A DNA stretch of 64,000 bases from Diplonema japonicum (GCA_964019335.1 OZ025745.1:303314-367313), one strand, 5' to 3'; positions 22,747 to 33,648 are shown, numbered from the stretch's first letter. Made by a program: numbers and translations. Notes: a model not told the origin generated them from the letters alone.

Positions 22747-22860
22747 CCTGGGCTATGTTGGCAAAGAAACGCGTTTTCCAAGCTTTTTTTTCTTTTTTTT
22801 TTGAAAATCGGGAAACAGATACGGAAACGTTTTCTCTGTTTCTTGGCAACATAGCCCTGG
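22747..22860. repeat. Imperfect 23-bp inverted repeat, 67-bp spacer
   Basis: CCTGGGCTATGTTGGCAAAG at 22747 onward and its near reverse complement ending at 22860 (GTTTCTTGGCAACATAGCC). Differences are one substitution pair and one indel. It could fold as a hairpin of about 20 bp. It lies directly after the 22332-22730 repeat and may be part of the same element. Confidence 0.6.
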
Positions 22861-23910
22861 GGGGGGGGGGGGGGGGGGGGGACTCAATATACCCGATAAT
22901 TGCTTGTAAACTCAGTAATTTAGGTATTGTAATGAATCGAATGGGGTAGGGCAAAAAATGAGCTTCACAGTCCCCCACCCCACGGAGTGGATGAAATTTC
23001 TGAAAAGCGGTTTTTTTTTTTTTGTTGAACCCTTTGCAGTCAAAACAAGGGGTAGCTTTTTTTTTTTTTTTCTTTTTTTTTTTCAACGCCAATCGGTTTA
23101 GCATAAAAAAAAAGAAAAGTTTCATTGTTTTCCCTTTGCCCCCCCCCCCCCCCCCCAATTCAACACAAGCTATGTACTTGCTTTAATCTACACACGAGTT
23201 TTTTTTTTTTTTTTCCCTTTGAAAAAAGGCCTTTGGTTAGAAATGAGAAAGCCTGGGGATTTTTTTCCCCCCCCCCCTCCATTCCGCAAACCCGAAGGAC
23301 TTGTTTGATTCCTTATGATAGTTCGATTTCTTTTTTTTTTCTTCCATTCTACTTTCGGAGAAAGAAAAAAAAAGGGGGGGGGGGAGAGAAAGCGCGTCCT
23401 GTCGTCACCGCATAATTTCCTACAATTTTGTGCCGTACCAGTGGAGGCATAACAAAACGGGGAAACAACAAAAGAAGAAGAAAAAAGGGGGGGGGGGGGA
23501 GAAACCAATTCTTGAACATTCCCCCCCCCCCTCTCCTATCTTGCGCTGAAGCGAGATAACAAAGTAACGCAAGAAAAAAAAATTCACTATGATAGGAACG
23601 AAGTGGTTAGCAACGGCCCGCCAAAAAAAAAAAAGAAAAAAAAACTTGGAGGGGAAGGCCACACATCCCCCACTCCTCACACAAGAAACTTTTTCAAAAA
23701 AAAAAAAGAAGAAAAATAAAAAAAAATAACGCGGAATAATAATAACAATAAATCTTAAGAAGGGTGGGGGGAGGGGGGGGGGGAGGGAATAATAAAAATA
23801 AAATTATAAAAAAAAAAAAAAAAGACTAACAAGGCACACGCAAACAGAAAGCTATGGCCCTATGGTAAGCAAAGAACACGAGACGTTTTTTTTTTTTTTT
23901 CTTTCCCCCC

Positions 23911-25374
23911 CTACTCCTGCCCCAGAACAAGTCTGAGGTTACTTGTGAGTGCAGCAATGTCGAGGTCACCATCGTCAGAGTGCCCCGGGCTGCAAGGCCG
24001 TCCCTCGTATGAAGTAACATCTTCAACTGACCAGAGGGACTTGCCTGAGGTGGACTTAGCGGAATGAAGAAGCGATATAGGTATAGGTTGTGCGGCTGCA
24101 GGGTTCGGAGTCAATGGAATGCCCACCACCTGTGGCTGTTGGGGCACCATGCAAGGAATGTATGCCACAGGGACCACCACAGGGGCAGCTTGCGGGAAAC
24201 GAAGCTTGTTAGGAGGGACCTTCTTGATGAACTTGGCGCCCTGTACGGAGACCCTGTCCCGTGACACATCCACGGCTGTCACACTGCACCCCATCCACGA
24301 CCCGTCGGACCTCAGTGTCTCGACGCGATCCCCTACTTTGAACCCTCCAAGTTCTGTTTGTTGTGCCCGTTCACTACCACCTTCTGACCTTTGCCATAGA
24401 GGTTGGTGGGATATGATAGTTGACAGTGCTGTGTGGGAGTCCCGTCTGGGGTCGAATTGTCTCAAAGCAATGTGGCATGATAGAATGTGAGCCCTGATTT
24501 GCCGCAGTCTGGTGCACGAACCCGTCAGGTTGCCTCCCGACACCGACACCACAGAGATCTCACCGTCGTGTACCTTCGGCAACGGTGCAGCAGTATCTCC
24601 TGATATCGATAGTTCCTTCAGGTTGATCTCCTTCCCGAACCCTTCAAAGAATGCGAGCAGTACTTCGCCTGCGTCCGTGGGCACAAGACACATCCTGCAG
24701 ATCTGGATGATCATGACTAACAACGCGAAGGGGGTGATGCCGCCTTTTCGGCTGTTGATGAGGTCCGCGCAGGCCTGCGCCAGCACGTGTCGCACCACGG
24801 CGACAACAACAGAGGCAGCGGGGAACTCGGCTTGCCAGTTTTTCGCTGCGGCGATTTTCAATTTCTCCTCCGAGTCCGTGTTTTGTACGAAAATGAGTGT
24901 CGCTGCTATGCCGTTGGGTGCCATGACCCGGACGGTGTCCCTGCCCTCTTCCGTCTTCGCGGGGACTTCAAGAGCACCCAACACCGACAGCGACGAGAGC
25001 ACACCTTCTGTGAGGGGGTCGCCGCCTGCGTTCTCGACGAGTACGTCCACACCTGATGTAGGGGTGCTGATGCCGTAGGCAAAGGAGCCCACGGTCATCA
25101 CCTCCGATTTCGGCATGATCCTCTGCACGACAGATACGATGCTCTGCAGCAGTGCTTCCCTTGCGCCCCTCTCCTTCCCATTCATGGCCACTAGCTCAGC
25201 GAACGCATTCAGCTCATCGGCGAGTGACATCGATGGCGGGACGCCCATAGGGTGCCAGGGCGTCTTGGCCCTCTCCATCTCGCCTCTTCCGTTCCTTCTC
25301 TTCTTCGAGCTATGGCTGTTCACGCTTCCATTGCTGGTGAAGGAGCTTAGTGCAGAGCTTGAGCCCCCCGGCAT
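23911..25374 (-). CDS. TRF4-like nucleotidyltransferase fold, catalytic Asp residues missing
   Basis: 487 residues from an ATG that follows TTTGCACCAG and CATCGCAG, or 498 from the upstream in-frame ATG at 25407. Residues 60-330 follow non-canonical poly(A)/poly(U) polymerases: an N-terminal helix (LADELNAFAELV), VGSFAYGISTPTSGVDVLV at the active-site loop, then a helical central domain (ITPFALLVMIIQICRM). The family needs GS followed by DxD, but here the first Asp is Gly (SGVDV), and the third Asp position reads IAATLIF in place of the usual VDISF type. Near residue 375, FKVGDRVETLRSDGSWMGCSV is a Tudor/Agenet-like barrel. A Pro/Gln tail follows. Probably an inactive RNA-binding or scaffold member of a TRAMP- or TUTase-like complex; the fold call is fairly secure, the loss of activity is deduced from residues. 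Confidence 0.7.
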   Translation of the reverse strand: MPGGSSSALSSFTSNGSVNSHSSKKRRNGRGEMERAKTPWHPMGVPPSMSLADELNAFAELVAMNGKERGAREALLQSIVSVVQRIMPKSEVMTVGSFAYGISTPTSGVDVLVENAGGDPLTEGVLSSLSVLGALEVPAKTEEGRDTVRVMAPNGIAATLIFVQNTDSEEKLKIAAAKNWQAEFPAASVVVAVVRHVLAQACADLINSRKGGITPFALLVMIIQICRMCLVPTDAGEVLLAFFEGFGKEINLKELSISGDTAAPLPKVHDGEISVVSVSGGNLTGSCTRLRQIRAHILSCHIALRQFDPRRDSHTALSTIISHQPLWQRSEGGSERAQQTELGGFKVGDRVETLRSDGSWMGCSVTAVDVSRDRVSVQGAKFIKKVPPNKLRFPQAAPVVVPVAYIPCMVPQQPQVVGIPLTPNPAAAQPIPISLLHSAKSTSGKSLWSVEDVTSYEGRPCSPGHSDDGDLDIAALTSNLRLVLGQE

Positions 25375-25449
25375 GATGAGTCCTGCGATGTTGGTGATCT
25401 GGTGCAAAAGGTTTTATTGTTGAAAATAAGGAGTGTGTAATTGTGTAAA

Positions 25450-26205
25450 TCATCCGTGCAGCCTCTTCCATTCAGAGATTTTGAGGGCGTGCTCGTTGGC
25501 ACGTTGCGCCCCTACCGCAGCACCGGTGCCCCCTCCCACAGCAGCGCCAGCTATGAGGGCAGTGGGTGCAGACGAGGAGGTGACGACTGCGACGGCGGGG
25601 GTTGTGGCTGCTGCGGCGGTGGCCGTTTGAAAAGCGGAAGTGGCTGCAAGGAGGGCTTCTGAAGCGGCTGTGGTATTGGCTGCCGATGTGGCTGCTGCGA
25701 TGGGAGAGAGGCCTGCAGGTGGTGCGGCTAAAGTGGTGGTGGCTGCAAGGGCCGCTTCGTGCGTAGAAGCATGTGCCGCTGCGTGAGTTGCTGTGACCGC
25801 CGCCCTAGTGAGGCCAGGTATACTCGTACCGGTGGTGACCGACCCCTTCGCGAGGGGGATCACAGTTGTGGTACTCAGCAGACTCTTCCCCACGGCCCAC
25901 CCCACGCAGCCTCCAAAAAGAATCCCAGCCAACATCCCAGCCGCAACGAACTTAAGAGGGCTCGCCTCTTCGTCTCGTCGTCCATCTTCTGTTAAACTTG
26001 CGGCGCTCTCTTGGTACGCCCGCTTCCCTCTTCGCTTCTTCTTTAGTGCCACGGAACCCATTACAGTTTCAGTCTCCTCCTCCCCTCGAATGCCTCCCTC
26101 TTCCCTCACTGGCGTCTGCACAGGTGACCTCGCAGAGCAAGACGTCACTGTAGCAGGACTGCCCACCCGCTCCGCGGGCTGCAGCTTGTACTTCTCATCC
26201 CACAT
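25450..26205 (-). CDS. Glycine-zipper membrane protein, Ala/Thr-rich, unknown function
   Basis: About 251 residues from an ATG five bases after a CTCAGG acceptor-like site; an in-frame ATG at 26274 would add 23 residues. The N-terminal 90 residues are charged with a Lys/Arg cluster (KKKRRGKR). Residues about 105-125 are a membrane span with small-xxx-small spacing (AGMLAGILFGGCVGWAVG). An Ala/Thr-rich stretch of about 80 residues follows, then a second zipper (IAGAAVGGGTGAAVG) and a basic end (ISEWKRLHG). Glycine-zipper helices pack into oligomers in organelle or outer membranes, but many unrelated proteins carry them. No homologue recognised. It sits 43 bases downstream of the nucleotidyltransferase start on the same strand order, with no shared function implied. 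Confidence 0.65.
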   Translation of the reverse strand: MWDEKYKLQPAERVGSPATVTSCSARSPVQTPVREEGGIRGEEETETVMGSVALKKKRRGKRAYQESAASLTEDGRRDEEASPLKFVAAGMLAGILFGGCVGWAVGKSLLSTTTVIPLAKGSVTTGTSIPGLTRAAVTATHAAAHASTHEAALAATTTLAAPPAGLSPIAAATSAANTTAASEALLAATSAFQTATAAAATTPAVAVVTSSSAPTALIAGAAVGGGTGAAVGAQRANEHALKISEWKRLHG

Positions 26206-26389
26206 GCGGCCTGAGATACCTGATGAGGTGATAAACGACGCAATTATACAAAAGGAATGAGAATATACTTTCACTCTTCACATTCTAAGGAAGAAAAGGG
26301 TTGTGCAGGGAAGAGGGACTTAAAAAAACAAAAAAGAGGGGGGGGGGGGAAAGTGGGGAAATAATCTATATTCTTCATATTCTACGACT

Positions 26390-29267
26390 CTATGGGTAAG
26401 GGGTTCGCGGAATGGGTTGCGGGGTGCCTGCCTCGTCGGTGAACTCCTCGCGGATCCACTGCGGCGTCTCGTTGGGGTTTGCCTGCACCCTTTTCCATTT
26501 GACGACCTTACTGGGGTCCTGAGGGAAGCGGGGTTGCTGGGAAGGGTTATTATGAGGAGTAACGGGAGCAGAGGATTGCATGTCCCAATCACGAGGGGAC
26601 GTATGTGTAGGGGGGACGACCTCAAAGTGCCGTGTGACACGCCCTGTGCTAGGGTTGAGGGCTTTTTGAGCTTGAGTCAACTGAGGGGGACGTTCGCTGG
26701 GTTTTTGCCATTTCACCCCAACGACGATTGGCATCCCAGTCCCTTCCCCCGCGGGTATCCTGGACCATCCAGTGCCGTGAATGGCATCGGCGAGGGTTCG
26801 CTGCTCTTCAACATGTTTTAGCCTGACCAGGTTGTGTCGCAGAGTGGCCTCTTCGTCCTTCATCCTGTCTCTCTGTGCCTTTTCCGACCTGAATATCTCC
26901 CTCAGCTGGGTTTCAACAGACTCTAGCGTTGCCCTCCTCCTCATGTCATCCATCATCTCTTCAAGCTTCTTCCTCCGCTCGTCCGCTTCCTTCCTTTCTT
27001 CTTCTCTTTGCTGCATCATTTTTTCGTTGTTGGCAGCGGCCGCGGCTATCGCGTCCTCATGAGCAAGGCCCAGGTCTCTGGCGAGGGTCCGCGTTCGCTC
27101 CTTTGCTTCGCACAGCCTCGGGTCGTCCTCACCGGATGACTGTTTTGAGTTATTATGTTGAAGTGTTGTGTGCATACCTCAGGCGCTCCGAGGTGGAAAA
27201 CAGCCTTTTTAAAGTCCACTGGGCGATTGGTCGAGATACATGCAGTGTACTGATCGGAGGTCATAGCACCCTTCAAGCTAAGCATCAGCCTACGATACGT
27301 GGGAGTCCTGTTCCTGTTTGGTTTGGGTGTCTTGCAGCTTTTCCATGTTCATTCATACCCAGCAGTGGCTGTCACAAAACCATGTGTGATGTTAGAAGGT
27401 GGCTCGGGGCCCTGCATGGGAGTGTCGCGCATGGTGCTGATCTGCACGATGTGTGCGGAAGCAGAGTTGGTGTGGCCTTCCGTCACTCGGAAGCTGTTGT
27501 CGGGGTTTGCAAACATCTTGAAGGGCAGCGACTGTGGTGTGATATTCGTGTGTTGAAAACAACGCTTCTGCATACTATAGCCTGTCCGCTGGGGAAACAG
27601 TCGATAAGCAAGGTGAGCTTTACCCCTGGGGGGAGTGCCGTCACAATTGCCGTTACAGTGCTGTTTGGGATGGGGCCTGTCTGCTCGAAATCGCTTGGCA
27701 GTAAATCAGACCCATCGCCGCCTTCCAAAGACGGCTGCGCCCTCCCACAGTAGTAGAAGAACAAGCACTGCCCGGGACGTGCGTCCTCCACGAGCCACCT
27801 GACCGCCGTTAAAATGTTTGTGTGGTTCGGCTGCGCTTCGGGAGACGGGAGGTCGTCACATAACGCGAGCTGCTGGCCAAAGAAGCCTTGCTCCAGGAGG
27901 TACGCCTTCATCCTGTCTACTTTCATTGTTGATTCGGTGATTTCATGGGGAGTGCCCCTGTAACCAATACCGACCAAAAGTGACTTTGCGGACCCATGGA
28001 TGGCCTGAGGTGCCACCTGTTTCACAGGGCCCTCGTCCTCCACCTCCATGTCGTAGCCATCGTCGGCTATGTCGCGAACGATGAACTCCGTGTTCCCCAA
28101 GTACGTCCGGCCCTCTTCGAGGTGTCCCCTGTGCACTGACCCAACGGGCACCCTTGTGGGGTCCACGGCAGTGGGTATCCCCAGGTTGGTGTTCTTGATG
28201 AAGGGGTCAAGTTTAGCAGCCCTGTGCGACATTGCCTGATTGTTGCGTCAGCACATACCTTTGTAAGTGTGCGGCACGAACAGGATCACCCCCGTGCTTG
28301 GCGTAGTCCTGTAACAAGATGAGCATAACATTGGTGCGCATACCCCAAAAGCTATGTCTTGGTTTGTGTTGTAGTAGTTCTCGAGCGCCTTCCTCCTGAT
28401 GTCGAGGCCGTCGAGCTTCTCGTTGAGCAGGTCCCGTGCAGCACGTGCCAGTTCCTTGTTCTCCACCTCTGCTACTATAGCAGCAGGGTCCCTCAAGCCA
28501 TTCGGTCTCATTGGAGGCGTTCTCGGAGGGCTAACATCGACCTTCTCGGGATGCATAGACACCTCCCCAGGGTTCCGGGAGTTGTAGCTGCTGACCAAGC
28601 GATGGAGGTCGTCGTTCCCGAGGTGAGCGAGGTCGTTGCGGGTGAGCTGCTGTGTGACAGGGTCCGAGGGAGGTCTGTAGCCAGTATTTCTGCCAAGGAA
28701 AGGGTCCATGGCCTCGAGAAGGGGGTCCTGTTCTCGCTGCAGGGCAAGCAGGGCAGAGGTGTTCATGTTATTCGCCAGGTTAGTCTGATAGCTCTGGAGG
28801 TGTGTGCTGCCTTGTTGCGGTGCTACTGCGGGCATGGCGTGGCCGTAAGGCTGGGTGGCTGGGAAGAATGTCTGGTGGACTTGTTGTGGCTTAGGAGGGG
28901 GCGCGTACTGCTGCGGCGGGAGGGGTGCATAGGTAGGTAAGTTGTTTGTGGGCACAGCAGTAGGTGCCGCAGATACTTGAGGGAAGGGATCTACTACAGG
29001 AGCTGACGGCGGCGTTTGCGGGGGGAGCACAGGCGTTCCTCGTGCCCCGTCGCCTCCTGCCGAGACGCTTCCCTTTCTCATCGGCCGGTCAGCTTGCGAC
29101 GGTGCCCGAAGCCCCCCAGGACCGCTACCACCAGAGGGCCTCGACCCCAACCCCGACGAAGACATCCTCAGGCCTCTTAAAGACGACCCCCCAGGTCCCC
29201 CCACCGTACTATTATTCATTAACTCGCTTTCATCTCGCTGGATCTCTTCTCTTGTCAGGTCGGACAT
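26390..29267 (-). CDS. Metacaspase-like (C14) protein without catalytic His/Cys, with coiled coil
   Basis: Five exons (28344-29267, 27576-28235, 27359-27531, 27178-27313, 26390-27139) join in frame to 880 residues. Residues 1-300 are disordered and Pro/Gln-rich. About 365-530 is a caspase p20-like fold: KSLLVGIGYRGTPHEI, a GF helix, PNHTNILTAVRWLVEDA, PGQCLFFYYCG, GVKLTLLIDC. The metacaspase SGHG loop reads CGRA, so the His is Arg, and the DCCHSG loop reads DCFPSG, so the nucleophile Cys is Phe. The rest of the fold continues in exons 3-4, and exon 5 is a 120-residue charged coiled coil (MMQQREEERKEADERRKK) with a Pro-rich end. Probably a non-proteolytic scaffold or regulator. A related degenerate domain is in the 36946-42669 gene. 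The 108-bp intron 1 holds internal splice-like sites. Confidence 0.75.
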
Positions 29268-29468
29268 CGCATGTTATTATGGCAGAAGACGAGAAGAAGA
29301 GGGGGCAGGAAAAATTAATAAAGGAACAAAAGACCCCCCAACTGTTTGGAGTATAAAACAGGGCTGCACTACCGGGGGGGGGGGGGGGGGGGGAAGAACT
29401 AACAAGAATTCTCGAAAGATGTTTTTTTTGGGGATGGGAAAAGTGACACAGATGATGAGTCATGTTAA

Positions 29469-31629
29469 CTACATTCGCTTAATGGACATTTCCATGGTTG
29501 CAAGGGAGCCTATGGCGTGTAGGGTATAAAAGGCAACGAGGGTAACTATCTTATAAAGACCGAAGAGCAGGGCAGGCCAGACCACATCGCGAAGCCCTGG
29601 TGTGGGGTAGAAGGCTTTTGCGTGTTTCCAAACCTGTGATATTTTTTTCACACCCCCCCTTTTTCTTCTCCCATACAATTTTCTCGACATCCGGACGTTC
29701 TTTAAGGCTCTTCGCAGCAGCGACATGGTCACGGAGGTGAGGGTACTCACTACTCACGTCTGCAGCGTACCTAAGGTAGTTGGTTTGATAAAAAAAGCAT
29801 CTACCATACCCTTTCTGTTGCACCACCAAGAATGGTCCCGACACCCTCGGTTCCCACCCGAAACACATCACAAAGAGGTAGTCTACAATGTCAGGAGTGA
29901 CCCATTCGATCTTCTCTATCACCGTTAATATTTGTTCGCACAGCGTGCAGATGAAGCGCTTTGTCTTCTCAGAAGGGTTTGCCGTCGACACCGGCTGTCC
30001 CTCCCCGTTCTCTATAATGAATGTCTCTGGCTTCAAGTTCAGTGCTTTCGCCAGCGTTCTCGGCTCCAGCCCTGCTGTCAGTACGATCCTTGCAACGAGG
30101 CCCTCTATAATATTCACAATCCCCTCCTTCGTTGCTACCACCACGCTTCCCATCTGTGACAGCTTCTCTTGCAGCAATTCATGGCTGTCGTCCAGTACCA
30201 GGTCCGCCACCACGCCAGTCTTCCCAACATAGAAAGCACCGGTGAAGGAGAACTTTGTGCACGGGGTTTGGATTCCCTTCGGTGCCATCCACAGCCAGTT
30301 GTCCTTGTCGCTGCTGTTGGCAAGCGTCTTCATTTCCTCTTCGGGCACATTCCCATCCTCCGCAATCAGGATGACCACCACGTCGTACCCCGAAGGTGTC
30401 GGCACTCCTGAGTCCGCGAAGGTCCCCGTGTGCTGGAGCCTCGAGAGGTACTTCTCCGATTTCTTCCCTAGGGTCTCCTCCAAGTGGTCGACCGTGAGGA
30501 TGCGCTCCACGGGCTGCCCGCATATCAGGCAAAAGGTGTTTTCTTTCTTCAAGGCTAGGGACAGCACAGCAGCAGCCCCCGACGGCTTGCACACGACCAC
30601 CAACCCCTTCCCCTCGCAGCTCTGCTTTTTCATCATCTTCCCCACATCACGGTTTGCCTTCCACAGCCTCATGAAGGCCTTGGCGTCGGAACCCACGGCA
30701 AGCGCAGCAGTCGCGTCGACCATCTTCTGCCGTGCCACTTCAGGGCCGCAGTACCTGCATGCTAGAAGGGTGCTCAGAGCCACGTAGGGCGCAGCGAATC
30801 TTTGTTTCACCTGTTTGTCAATAGCCTGTTTTGAAAACCATTGCAACCCCCCGATGCCCACAACGGTTGACTCCAGCCAGTCGTCCCGCTTGGTGCAGCC
30901 CCTGCGGAGGACCACTGTGGGCGACCTCTCAATGATATCCCACGCCAGCTGGTCGAGCTCCAGGTAGGCAGCGGAGGACGTGCGGTCGGGGAGGAGGAAG
31001 TCGGCCATGCGGTTCTCGTAGGCAGCCATGCCTGGGAGGACGGTGCCCTTGAGGATAAGGTCGGCGGCGGTTGCTAGACCGAGAAGCTGGGGGAGCTTTA
31101 TAACACCGCCGGCCCCAGGGATGAGACCGAGCTTTACTTCGGGGAGGCCAATAGAGGTGTTCTTTCTGGAGATGCAGCGGATCGTGGTGTGGAGGGCGAG
31201 CTCGTAGCCGCCGCCGAGGCAGGCACCGTGAAGCACCGACAAGGTAGGGATCCCAGCGTTTTCAAGCGCCTCAAAGGCGGTGACAGCCTTCAGGAGCGAG
31301 GCTCGCATTTTAGTGTAGTCCATAGCTTCGTACACCAGATCGATGTCGGCACCCACACAGAAGCCTTCCTTCTCACTCAAAACCACTATGAGGTCCACCT
31401 TGTCGCACACTGAAGCTTCGACCGCTGCTTGCAGCTCGTCAGAGAACACATCGTCCACCACGTTAGCCCTCCGCCCCTTCCTGTTTAAAACAATCCATGC
31501 TACCCTCCCCTCCTTCGCACCAGGCAGGTCTCCTCCCCTTGGGTTCCTCGCTGTGCTTACGTACCTGCAGATCGCTTCACCATTCGACACCCTCGTGGAG
31601 TCGTTACAATGGACAGGGAGGTACGCCAT
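29469..31629 (-). CDS. Trifunctional-protein-alpha/FadB-like fatty-acid oxidation protein
   Basis: Two exons (29677-31629 and 29469-29633, 43-bp intron) give 705 residues. The N-terminal crotonase domain (about 40-230) keeps the oxyanion-hole segment (FCVGADIDLV), GACLGGGYELAL and IGLPEVKLGLIPGAGG, including both glutamates needed for enoyl-CoA hydration. The following part has the outline of 3-hydroxyacyl-CoA dehydrogenase, but the Rossmann GxGxxG is absent (VVVCKPSGAAAV) and the usual GMHFFSP block reads FSFTGAFYVGK, so the dehydrogenase His is gone. The second helical dehydrogenase region (about 590-640) is recognisable, and exon 2 ends in a hydrophobic segment (VVWPALLFGLYKIVTLVAFY), possibly a membrane anchor. 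CACAG lies three bases before the ATG, ideal for a trans-splice site. Hydratase active, dehydrogenase probably not, is my reading. Confidence 0.8.
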
Positions 31630-32006
31630 AGCCTGTGAGGTTGCGGGAAGGGGAAGAATGGGAAAAAAAAAAGAAAAAAAAGAAGCTGAGATGGAATGGG
31701 AGGGGGTTTTTTTTTTCCTACTTACTTCCTCTTTATTTGTATTGAGAGGGTCTTCTAACTTTTGCGTTTGTTTCATGTTTCTTTTTTTTGTTCACCCCCC
31801 TCAGAAAAAAGAAGAGGGGGTATTAATATTATTTTTCCTTTGCCGTCACCCCCCCCCCGAGAGTTTCTCGGGAAAACACGACGTAAAGCTTATTTGTTGT
31901 TGTTTTTTTTTTTTTTTTTTTTTCATCTGGGAGAGAGAGAGGGTGTTTTTTTTTTTTTTTAAAAAAAAGTAACGACATCAATCGCCCGTTTTCTTTCCTT
32001 CCACCC
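31630..32006. other. Intergenic, homopolymers
   Basis: T/A-runs and CT-rich tracts between the fatty-acid enzyme and the SLC6 gene. Nothing coding recognised. Confidence 0.6.
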
Positions 32007-33648
32007 TCACTCAGCAATGCATTGCAACTCCAGCGCAACGGGTGCAGCCTCGTGAATCGGCTCACCAACATACGGGACAAACCAACAATAGAAAACGCTT
32101 ACAAGCGGAGACAACGCAAGGGCCCAGCCCATGACAGTGACGGACGTCGGCTGCTCAATTCCGTGAGGGTTGGGAGACGGGTCGATCGTGTCAAAGAAAT
32201 TCATTACGATGAGTATCGAAAAGCATAAAGGACAAAACCACTTAATACACCCCCACCAGAAGGGCTGTATGTGCCGCTTGCAATGCCGCAAAAACTCCTG
32301 TGAACCGCTTATCCCCGTAAAGGTGTGCCACCGTGATACACTCAATCAGGACAACAAACATCAACGAGAAGGTGCTGCACCAGTGATCCAACCACTCGAA
32401 CCAGAACAATCCTGCATCGGTTGCAAAGATAAGCCCGCAGAAAAAACCCGCAATGCAGATAATACCTGCAAGGTGTTGCTGATTAATGGGAACCTTCATG
32501 TCCTTCACGAATGTGAGGATGACCTCAACAGTGGCGAATTCACTGTCGACGCCAAGGCAGAAAAGCATCAAGAAGAAACAGATGGAGAAAAACTGCGGAA
32601 CCGGGAGCAAGCTCAGCCCTGCTGGGTAAGCGATGAACGCCAGCCCCGTCGACCCGTCCGCCACCTCAGATACATCAACTCCACTCGCGTGAGCAAGATG
32701 CCCGAGAATCGAAAAAATAGCAAAACCCGCAAATATCGATGTGAACGAGTTGATCGCAGGCACCAAAATCGCATCTTGAACTACATTTTCCGTCTTTGGA
32801 TTGTACGATCCGTAAGCAATGAGAGACCCGAAACCGGTTCCTAGCGAATAAAATACTTGGTTTGCTGCTGCTGTCCAGACCCTTGTGTCGGCAAGCTTAC
32901 TCATGTCGGGTGTTAAGTAGAAACGTATCCCGTCGCTGGCACCTTCGAGCGTAACACCTCTGAAGAACAAAAGAACAAGAAGAACGTAAGGAAGCGTTGC
33001 TGTTACATAAACAACTTTGCTGCTGCTTTTTATCCCACGGTGGATGCACTCGTAGATGACGAGCCATGACAAGGCAAGACAGCCGACCAACGGCCAGTTG
33101 AACCTATTCACGTCGTAATATCCCATTGACTGGTCTGTCGCATCTTTCACCCAGAATTTCGTGGCGGTGGAAACCAGTTGGGTGGAGTCTGGAGAAGACC
33201 ATGGTAAAGGGTCCTTGAAGCAGTGGAAGAAATAGAAGAGTGACCAGGCGATGACAACATTGTAGTAAATACCCACTGTGGCAGAGAGGAACACAGCGAT
33301 GATGCCGATGGACCTTAGCTTCGGGTACATTTCTACACAGGAGTGGTATGTACCGCGTCGGAACCGCTGGCCGACAGCAAGTTCCAGCAGAAACACGGGT
33401 GCGCCGAGGAATACTAGAGCGAACAGGTACGGTATTAGGAATGACCCGCCCCCGTTTTTGTAGCACAAATACGGGAATCTCCATACATTTCCCACCCCCA
33501 CTGCGTATCCTACCGTCGTCAACAAGAATTCAATCCGTTTTCCAAACGTTTCCCTCTCGTCGCCTTCCTCTACTATGCTGGGTTTTCTTGTGAGTGTGTA
33601 TGGTGAGGCAGGTGACTCCGAGCCTTCTTCTTCTGCAGGGGGGTCCAT
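32007..33648 (-). CDS. SLC6 Na+/Cl- neurotransmitter-type symporter, with an apparent frameshift
   Basis: About 545 residues. The SLC6 signature is clear: TVGYAVGVGNVWRFPYLCYK with the Na+-site residues of TM1, FLLELAVGQRFRRGTY after TM2, GIYYNVVIAWSLFYFF in TM3, and later NQVFYSLGTGFGSLIAYGSY in TM6 and IECITVAHLYGDKRF at TM10-11. These symporters take up amino acids or small amines using the Na+ gradient. After YGDKRF the reading frame must shift by one base at about 32290-32306 to continue into the expected last helices (WWGCIKWFCPLCFSILI) and stop at 32007. A five-T run lies exactly there, so one extra T (assembly error) or a real frameshift are both possible. Unshifted, the protein would end at 32242, losing the end. 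No introns seen. Confidence 0.85.

Larger units (their letters stand above)
21001..23910. other. 2.9-kb gene-poor region with inverted repeats
   Basis: Mostly homopolymers. At 21051-21145 a minus-strand frame with an upstream CTCTGCAG reads LHYVHLCSPKQLNKK and stops, so it may be a last exon of an unknown gene. From 22.2 to 22.9 kb there are inverted-repeat arms, listed separately. The rest shows no supported gene on either strand. Confidence 0.5.

Noticed and set aside
22724-23158. 144-residue minus frame (CFDCKGFN...)
   Set aside because: Interrupted by poly-Lys/Pro tracts and overlaps inverted repeats; no family.
31343-31972. 209-residue + frame
   Set aside because: Antisense of the fatty-acid enzyme's start running into a T-tract; no conserved features.
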